Below, one piece after another: positions 12,198-21,100 of a stretch of 64,000 nt of DNA. The stretch is from Diphasiastrum complanatum (taxonomy: Eukaryota > Streptophyta > Lycopodiopsida > Lycopodiales > Lycopodiaceae). The stretch covers positions 1 to 64,000 of the forward strand of contig MU832554.1 of the NCBI GenBank assembly GCA_029204225.1, written 5' to 3'. A program made the position numbers and the translations under genes. The notes beneath the pieces are model-generated. The model had not been told where the DNA came from. It saw only the letters and a program-made list of their open reading frames with translations, and searched no databases. Position 1 is the stretch's first letter. Every line of letters starts with the position of its first letter.

Positions 12198-15100
12198 TGA
12201 ATGTGTGTGTGTGTGGTTCCAAAAAGGGTTCCAATCCAAGTACAGTGTAATCTCCTTAAATCTTAGCTCCAAGCTTCCTTCTCCTGGTACCTACACACAA
12301 AGAGACAAAAACAAGAAACAAGCAAAAATGAAAAGGAGATGAATAATGAGGGAGAGGGGCGAGTTACTCCTTTTATAGGGAATGGGTAGCCTTAAGAGAG
12401 TGGCTGAGGTGTCCAAAATAAGTGTGAGAGGTGTAAGGGAGACTCTAGGAGAAGTAGAGTGAGAGGGTGAGGTGTATAGGTGTGAGAGGGTGTTTATCAA
12501 CTTGTTGAAGCAAAAGGAGAGGAGTAGGAGGGCGCATTTCCTTAGGTGTCCTATGGCTTACAAGCCATGTGGCAAAGTAGGTAAGTTACATATTGATAAA
12601 CATGGAAAGTAGTTAGCTTAACATTATATGTTAGCCACCTTCAAATTGTATTTTCTTGTTTTACAACATTGGGATTCCCCCAAGTGTATCCATTAAATGG
12701 GAAAGGCTTTGTATATGTCCATCTTATCTTGCATAATTTTCATCAATTCCTAGGCCAATTTTTTTAGGGGTTGCCCATCCCCAATCATAGTGGAGTGTGA
12801 CACAAAGGGTGATCAATCCTTTGGTTTCTTCTCCAATTCTTTATAGACTTGATTGAGCCTTCTTAATAGACTTTTTAGAAAAAGCCTTCTTCTGGTACCA
12901 TCTTTAAGCTTTAAGAAGCTTCTTTAGTTCATTCTTCAGGCACTCCTTCAAGTACCTGCACATACCCTTAAAAGTAGAAGGTTAGGTGTCATAACATACC
13001 ATTTTAATGGTTCATCATTAAATTCTACTTGTAGAATCTGCACATCAAGCATTGATCTACAGTTTTCATTTCTAGTATTCAGGTACTAATACCTACACAA
13101 ACATTTCATCAATTAGAGTAACAAGCTTTAATGTTCAAATATGTTTCATACAAAAAAAAGAATGGAAGATAGGATAGCCTTTATTCCTTGGTCATATTGG
13201 TCTGTACAATTTACAATCTCACTCACACCAATACTGCAAGGTTTCTTTTTACAAGTTAACCATGCGTACCTATTCCAAAAAAGGTTTCCCTCTTCATACG
13301 TATGGATTGAAAATTGTTCTGTATTTCGAACATTTGAAAAAAAAATCAATTCTTTGAAGTTTTTAGATGTAAAGGGAGAACAACTTTTCTTATAGAGCAG
13401 TATTTGTACCATGCACTACAAATCTCTGCTTATTACTAACTCGTCCTTATAATACACTATTATTATTTATATTGTCTCAAACCTGGCCAATGTAACTATT
13501 GTTGAGACTGATAGTTATGATCACAATCATGGATTTGGCATCACATATGAACAGATAAATGTAAATGACGAGCAATTAGCAATCTCCAATGATGAATTTT
13601 GATTGAACATCAATGACAATCAATTGATGATTCCTAAACCATGTCACAGCCTTCTTCCCTGATGTAGTGGTTCCCAGAGGTCCAGTTAACGCTTTAGGCT
13701 ACTTGCAATAGGTGCATGTATGTAACTCTTGCAAAGTGTTCAACATATCCTTCACATTCATAATCTAAGTTGCGACCCGTTCCGGAACGCTGCATTCCGG
13801 GAGTGTTCCGAAATTCAGCAGCGTTCCAGATTGGAACGCTGCAAAAAATTTTTTTTCTTGTTTTTTTTGAAATTTTAAGGACATGGAATAGTCCTAATAT
13901 GGTAGACCGGCCCTCCGGTATTCGAGGTTATAGGTCACGCCGAGAATTAATTCCATGTCGAGACCTGTTTGTGACGAATTACCTGGAGAGGACCCAGACA
14001 CAATAAGAGAGACTATGGAGCCAAATCTCCCAACCAAACCTAGATCAATCCTTGATGTGTTTTGACCGTTAGGACCCTAGCCGTCAGTGACGAGATGCTA
14101 GCCGGCAAGTAGTCGGGGTGACCAAGCGGGTCACAGGTCTTTGGCGGGGCACGGGGGTGGTACCCTATGAGTCACTTAGTATTCACAGGTCACAGGGGTC
14201 ATGCATGCCAAGTGGATGGTTCACCCACAGGTGGATGCCATGTGCCAGTTGACAAGAATAGTAGGTAGGACGACTCAAAGAGGGGGTGCCTATGGTTGGG
14301 AGGTTGATTCTACACATCAGCCTTCTAGGATTCACGAGCTTGGAGAGACTTGCTTGTGACAATTGGTATCAAAGCCTCGTTCTAGAGAGAGAATCAGCCG
14401 TTCTAGAGAGAGAAAGTGGAGAAATCTTTGATTTTTGCTTGTTTTTGAAGGATTTTGAGGGGGGAAATCGTGGAGACAGCTGTTATAGATGTTCTTGGAC
14501 CTCCATTGCTGCTGCTCCAGCCCAAGAGTTCAATTGAGTTGCTGTTTTTCAGATCAGAATTCTTGAAAACGTCCTACAGGTCCATCGCTACCTAGGAAGG
14601 GGAAAAAATCAGCGCTTCTATTGGACATAACTTCTCCTATAGGTGTCGGATTGCGGTGAGATTTTGGCAGGCTATTGTGGGTGCTGGAACGCTGCTAGGG
14701 AGGCTGAAAATCTGAGAAAATCGTTGATTCTGCTCAAGAAAACAGATTTTGGACATTTCACGTCATAACTTCTTCGCCGTATGTCCATTTGACCTGAGAT
14801 TTGGCACGGAGAATCCTTACAGGAGGGCGACCTACTACAGTAGTACCTTCAGCCTGTTTGCAGACCTGAGAGTGCATAAGTTCGCATTGATTTGGTGCTT
14901 TTTTTCCACCTGTTTTCACAAAAAGTCGACAAAACTTCAGTTTTTTCCGGCAACCTCTTCATCGGTCATCCAAACTACGTCTTTGGGAATCAGGGAGCGA
15001 TCTATCTTTGCTGATTTATTTTACTTTCTGTTTTCCCTTTTCACAAGAAAAATCATTGTTTTTTGTTTTTTTTGTGTACATTTAGAAAGAGACTTTGTTT

Positions 15101-18100
15101 TTTATGTTTTTTCTGTTCATTATGGAAGACGACCATGTCGATACACCTATTAGCCCTCCTGTTGCCCTCCAATCACCACCACCCAGCCCTTTGCTTAGCC
15201 CTGACCGTAACCCGCCTACGGTGGCTGCTAGTTCGCCTGCTGGTGTTTCCTCTTCTGTGCAAGCTCTCGTGGATAGTATGGAGAAGACCATCACAGAGAT
15301 GCGAGAGATGCTCTCCTCCGTAGCTGGTGGTTTTGCGTCTTCCTCACAACATTCTCCACCTTATCCTTATCCATTTCCGTCTTCTGTGGTTCGTCCTGTG
15401 TTACCTCCACCCTACCCAGAAGACAAAGATATTAAGCCTACTCATTTCGCAGGAAACACTTTCCAGAGAGCTACTGATGTTGTAAACCAATGGGTGCATA
15501 AGTGGGACGAATATTTTGATTTGAAGCGGGCCCCAAGCGAGGACCGTTGGCGAGTTCACAAAGCTGCTTACCATTTCACTGATTTTCCGATGCCCATGAT
15601 TGATGATCTACAAGATGCGTTGCAAGGTGCAACCATTTTCAGTAAGATAGATCACAAAAGTGGATACCATCAAATACGGATTCGAGATGAAGACGTCCTG
15701 AAGACGGCCTTCCAAACCCGTTTCGGTCATTATGAGTTTTTGGTTATGCCATTTGGGTTAACCAATGCACCCCCAGCCACGTTCATGATGCTCATGAACG
15801 ATGTCTTGTGAGACTATATGGGTAAGTTTGTCGTCAATTTTATTGACGATATATTGGTTTTTAGTAATGCGGTCGAGGAGCATGAGATTCATCTCAAGAC
15901 CGTATTGGGCAAGTTACAAGCTCCTGTCTTGTATGCCAATGCTCAGAAGAAAGAGTTGTGTAAGACTGGTGTCGAGTATTTGGGTCACGTAGTGACAGTT
16001 GAGGGTATTTCGGTTGACCCAACCAAGGTGGCTGTGGTTAAGAAGTGGCCAAGGCCTGCCGATATATGCCAATTGCAATCTTTCTTAGGCTTTTGTAAGT
16101 TCTACCGGCGCTTTGTTAGGAATTATTCCTGGATAGCTGCTGTAGTTCGGTGGGATGTTGAAGCTCAGCATAGTTTTGAGAACTTGAAGGAGTTGGTGGC
16201 CATGACTCCAGTCCTCAAAATTATGGATACCAGAAACCGTTTGACCTAGAGACGGATGCAAGTGGCATTGCCGTAGGTGCAGTGTTGAGCCAAGAGGGTA
16301 GACTAGTAGCCTTTGAGAATAAAAAGTTGACACCAGCTCAACAGAGATATGCTACACACGAGCAGGAGCTGTATGCGATCATACATGCGCTCAAGGTGTG
16401 GAGACATTATTTATATGGCGTCAAGATTTATGTGTACACAGATCATTATACTTTAAAGCATTTTGCACTCAGCCAGATTTGAAAGGCCGCCAAGCTCGGT
16501 GGGCCGAGCTGATGCAAAAATTTCATTTGGAAATTCGCTTCCGAAGAGGGAAGGAAAATGTGGTCGTTGATGCACTATCGTTGGTACTGCATCAAATGAG
16601 CCTTGCCTGTAGTTGACAGTGATCTCATGGAGGAGATCAAGAGGGCTCAACAAAAGGACCCACATTGTCAGTGTGTGTGGCCTATGCATGCAAGTTAGTC
16701 GACCAAGCGGAAGAGTCAGCCTTGCCTGTTGCTTTCGTAGAGGAACACACTAGTACTTATTTGACATACACCGTGAAGGCAGGTATGTTGTTGAGAAACG
16801 GAAAAGTATTCGTGCCAGACGTGAAGGATCTTCACTGTAAGATACTTCATGATGAATGCCATGATAGTCCCTGTGCAGGGCACCTGGGTATTGATAAGAC
16901 TAGTGAACTTTTAAGAAGGCATTATTTCTGGCCATGATTGCAGTGAGATGTAAGAGAGTACGTCCAGCGTTGCACGGCTTGTCAAGTGAACAAGGCTGAG
17001 AGAGTAAGTCCTTCGGGCTTGCTACATCCACTTGAGATATCTACAGGAAGGTGGGAAAGCATCTCTATGGATTTTATTGTTAGTCTACCAAGGACCCAAG
17101 CGGGGTTGAACTACGTTATGGTAGTGGTAGACAGGTTTTCCAAGATGGCTCACTTCATCACAACGACCAAGAAGGTCACAGCTCCGCAAGTTGTTGAGTT
17201 GTTTATTGAGAATATTGTCAGGTTGCATGGCCTTCCGAAGTCCATTGTGTCTGACAGGGATCCCAAGTTTACGGGAAATTTCTGGATTGAGGTGTTCGCC
17301 AAGCTGAGAACACAATTGCGGATGAGTAGCTTTGAACATCCTTAGACGGATGGTCAGACAGAGCGAGTGAATCAAGTCTTGGAAGATATGCTTGGGGCAT
17401 ATGTTAGTAGTACGCAAACAGATTGGGTAAAGCATTTACTGCTTTTGGAGTTCGCGTACAATGATAAGAGACATGCGTCCACTAGATTGAGTCCATTTGA
17501 GCTCAATTATGGTTTCAGGCCACTTAGTCCTGCAATTATAGGGATTCCGCATAGGGTACCTAGTGTTGTAGAGTTTTTGGCTCAGATGCAACAGAAGCTA
17601 GAGATGGCACGAGATAACTTGTCCAAGGTTGTGGGTAGGGCAGAGAGTTATGCCCGTGAGAACCGTACCTATCGGGAATTTGAGAATGGAGATTGGGTGT
17701 ATCTACTAGTCCCTTCGAAGTCGAAAGTGCTACGCACAGGAAGGTGCGCCAAGTTATCTCCTAGGTATTGTGGACCATGGTTCATTACTAAGAAGGTGAG
17801 CCAAGTAGCTTATAAGCTATAGCTACCTGTGGGATGCAAGGTGCATCCAGTATTTCATGTTAGCAAACTGAAGAAATGTTTGCACGATGGCGATAGCCTG
17901 GTTGAAGGTCTTGTGTCTCTAGAGGAGAAAGACACCACAAGTTATGGGCCAGAAAGAGTTCTAGATCGAAGGGAGCGACGATTGTGGAATCGCCTCCTCC
18001 AAGAGTATCTAGTAACTTGGAAAGAGCATCCGGTGTCAGATGCTACCTGGGAGATGCGACAAGCATTGCAGAAGTCTTACCTAGAGTTTGTCATCGAGGA

Positions 18101-21100
18101 CCGATGACTTGCCAGAGGAGGGAAGGATTGTTAGAGCCCAGTTATGACTCTATCATGATCTTGGCACGACCGGTCACCAAAGGGCCTGAGGCCTAGTATT
18201 GGCAAGGGTCGGTGACAGACGAGGACATCTGTCCCAAGTAGGGACCGGTGCGTCACAAGCAGTGATCCGGTGTGGCCGACAAGCTGTCAGAGACGCGGTG
18301 TGTTTTGACCGTCGGGACCCTAGCCGTTAGTGACGAGATGCTAGCCGGCAAGTAGTCGGGGTGACCAAGCGGTTCACAGGTCTTTGGCGGGGCACGAGGG
18401 TGGTACCCTATGAGTCACTCAGTATTCACAGGTCACAGGGGTCATGCATGCCAAGTGGACTGATCACCCACAGGTGGATGCCATGTGCTAGTTGATAGGA
18501 ATAGCTGGTAGAAGGACTCAAAGAGGGGGTGCCTATGGTTGGGAAGTTGATTCTACACACCGGTCTTCTAGGATTCACGACCTTGGAGAGACTTGCTTGT
18601 GACAGAATCCCCACCTCAATTTTTTGCGTCTGGGTCCTCTCAAGGTAATATTCAGTTAAGGACATGGAATAGTCCTAATATGGTAGACCGGCCCTCCAAT
18701 ATTTGAGGTTATAGGTCATGCCGAGATTTAATTCCATGTCGAGGCTTGTTTGTGACTAATTACCTTGAGATGACCCAGACACAATCTTAAATAAGAGGGA
18801 CTATGGAGCCAAACCTCCCAACAAAACCTAGATCAATCCTGGATCTAGCCCCCAAGCCATGCCATGTGAAAGCTAGAGGAGAAGAGAGAAACTGGTAACC
18901 TAAACCCAATATGTCGACGGGAGAATCCCCACCTCAATATATAGAGAGTAGATTCCTGTGCATGATCCTATGCAATCCCCATGCAGGTCAACTATAAATA
19001 GTTCACATCTTTTCATGCAGTCCTCCTGCCTATATCCGTCACACGTACATGCAATACTCCATATGTCTCAATTAGAGTGTCTGGGTCCTCTCAAGGTAAT
19101 TAGTCACATACAGGCCTCGTGGAATTAAATCTTGGCGTGACCTATAACCTCAAAAACCGGAGGGCCGGTCTACCATATTAGGACTATTCCATGTCCTTAA
19201 CTAAATATGGCCATGACAGATCCCGTCACCATGATGAAGCTTTTCCACGGAAAAACATAACCACTCTCTCGATTTTCTTTTCTTCTAGAATAACATGAAG
19301 ACTAAAATAATTATTTCACTTCAACATCCAGTCTTCCACTACCTTGGGTATCTTCTCCCCTAAATACGGTTCCAGTTGGAAACCCAAATTTGGCGAGGAC
19401 ATAGCCTTGATCTGATTCAACAAAACTTTCATCTGCTAGTCCCGCAAACTGTTTCGATTATTCATTTCCGTGAGTGTCGCACACAGTTTTTGGCAAATCT
19501 GAAGGTAACTTGGCATAGTTGGAACCATTTCACTCGGATTTACAGTTCCATTAGCCATTATCGATTGCCTTAAACAAGAAATTGCTAGTACTAGTTGACA
19601 GATCCAAAATGTTTCAACTAAAGTAGATTGAGGAGTCTTTTATTTTCAAACTGATCATAGGTGATCTTTTTCCTGCGATCAGTAGCACTATCTTTTCAAT
19701 TTCAAAGAGAATGATCATTCGTTGCATACTGCTAGCCTTCTGCATACACCAACTCTTCTCTCAGATAAATACCGCTCGAAGTTAGAGCCATGTGATTATT
19801 AATAATTCTGTTATCTTAGCACATCAGTAAGACGTTATTAGTGGTGCACTATTTGAGTTATCAGGTAAAGCTTCAAAGAAAAAAGAGAACGGATTAAATA
19901 TTGAAGTGTAAAAATCCTATGTATAAAAAATACTTTTTTTTTTCAAGGGTCCGTTCCGGAACGGAACACGTTCTGGAACGCGTTCCGTTCCGGAATGGGC
20001 AACTAAGCTTCAGACTTTTCTTAGCAAATGGAAAAATATTCATACATTGAAATAGACTCCAGACCATTTGCAAACCTTAGAAGCTAGCTTATCCTTGGGT
20101 CCCATGGCCTACAAGTGGTGGTTGGGCCTCCAGGAGATTGGTCGGAAAGCTCGGTGGGCTGAGCTAATGCAGGAATTTGACTTGTCTATCAGATATAGAT
20201 GAGGAAAGTTCAATACAGTGATAGATGCTCTTAGCAGAATGCCAGTGGTAAACGAGTTGAGTTTTACCTAGTTCTATAATGAGTTACTCGAATCCTTGAG
20301 GGAGATATGCAAGAGTGATCTGTATTTCTCCTTAGTCTGGAAAACAGTCCAAAATAGAGATGTACATCCTTCTGAACCAGTTCCTCGGCCTAGGAAAGAT
20401 TCATCCAAGTATACGACAGCTGTCGTTGAGGATGAAGGGTCCAAGCATACGCCAACTTGCGTTGAGGATTCTGAGTCTATAGATCTCAAGTGTACCAGTG
20501 TGGTCGAGGGATCCAGTTCTCGAGGATTCAAATGGAAACAATATTCCATTTAGGATGAGTATCTACTTCAAATAGAATGTGTTTCCAACTCAAAGGATTT
20601 TAGGCACCAAATACTGTATGAATGTCATGACAGCCCTACCACCTACCACATCCATGCAAACTCACACTGGGCTAGGAGGGGCATTCTATAAGAGAGTGCA
20701 TTGGTTGCGGTGTCAACATCTGAGGATTATGCTTAAAAGGTGCTCATGATGGTGCTGGTAGCTCTCAAGAAATTTCAAAACTGTATGGATGGAGTTTCTT
20801 AGCACGTTGGTTGTCTACCTTGTTATATCACTTCTGGCACAATCAGAAGTATATATTACGGATATAAAATCGATTGGAGTGGAGACTTTGATAGCTTCTT
20901 GGCATGCAACAGATCTATTTAATCTTGATTATCTGACATCATCTCTTACACACAACAAAATGTTTAAGCTAGTAAGGACTTGGCATATTACAAAGGAAAT
21001 ACTTACAACTGTCCTATTATCATATGTTGAAGAGAAGCTAGTAGTATATTAATTATTGACTTTTCATGATTTTAGATATTTTCATGTGTCATCTGTCTAG

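Larger units (their letters stand above)
14056..18604 (+). mobile_element. Ty3/gypsy chromovirus, deleted and with internal stops
   Basis: Plus-strand LTR retrotransposon with partial 5' LTR, tRNA-Met-like primer site, gag fused to reverse transcriptase by a deletion, RNase H, integrase, chromodomain, polypurine tract and 3' LTR. The chromodomain after integrase places it among chromoviruses. Several in-frame stops and loss of the protease make it non-autonomous. It is inserted in a MITE copy within the SET gene intron, in the same direction as the gene. Confidence 0.9.
13769..20003. mobile_element. Possible TIR DNA element with TAA target duplication, now full of other insertions
   Basis: The left end reads TAA then gttgcgacccgttccggaacg; the right end reads the inverted form (cggaatgggcaac) followed by TAA. 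The pair of TAA triplets at 13766-13768 and 20004-20006 fits the 3-bp duplications of PIF/Harbinger-like elements. Similarity beyond the first 25 bp is patchy, no transposase was seen, and the interior is occupied by a chromovirus and MITEs. The ends could instead be two independent single ends of the family also seen at 5741. Confidence 0.3.

Noticed and set aside
5741-20006. One 14-kb DNA transposon spanning both GTTCCGGAAC tips
   Set aside because: It would contain exon 4 of the SET gene, so the tips cannot be the two ends of one inserted element.
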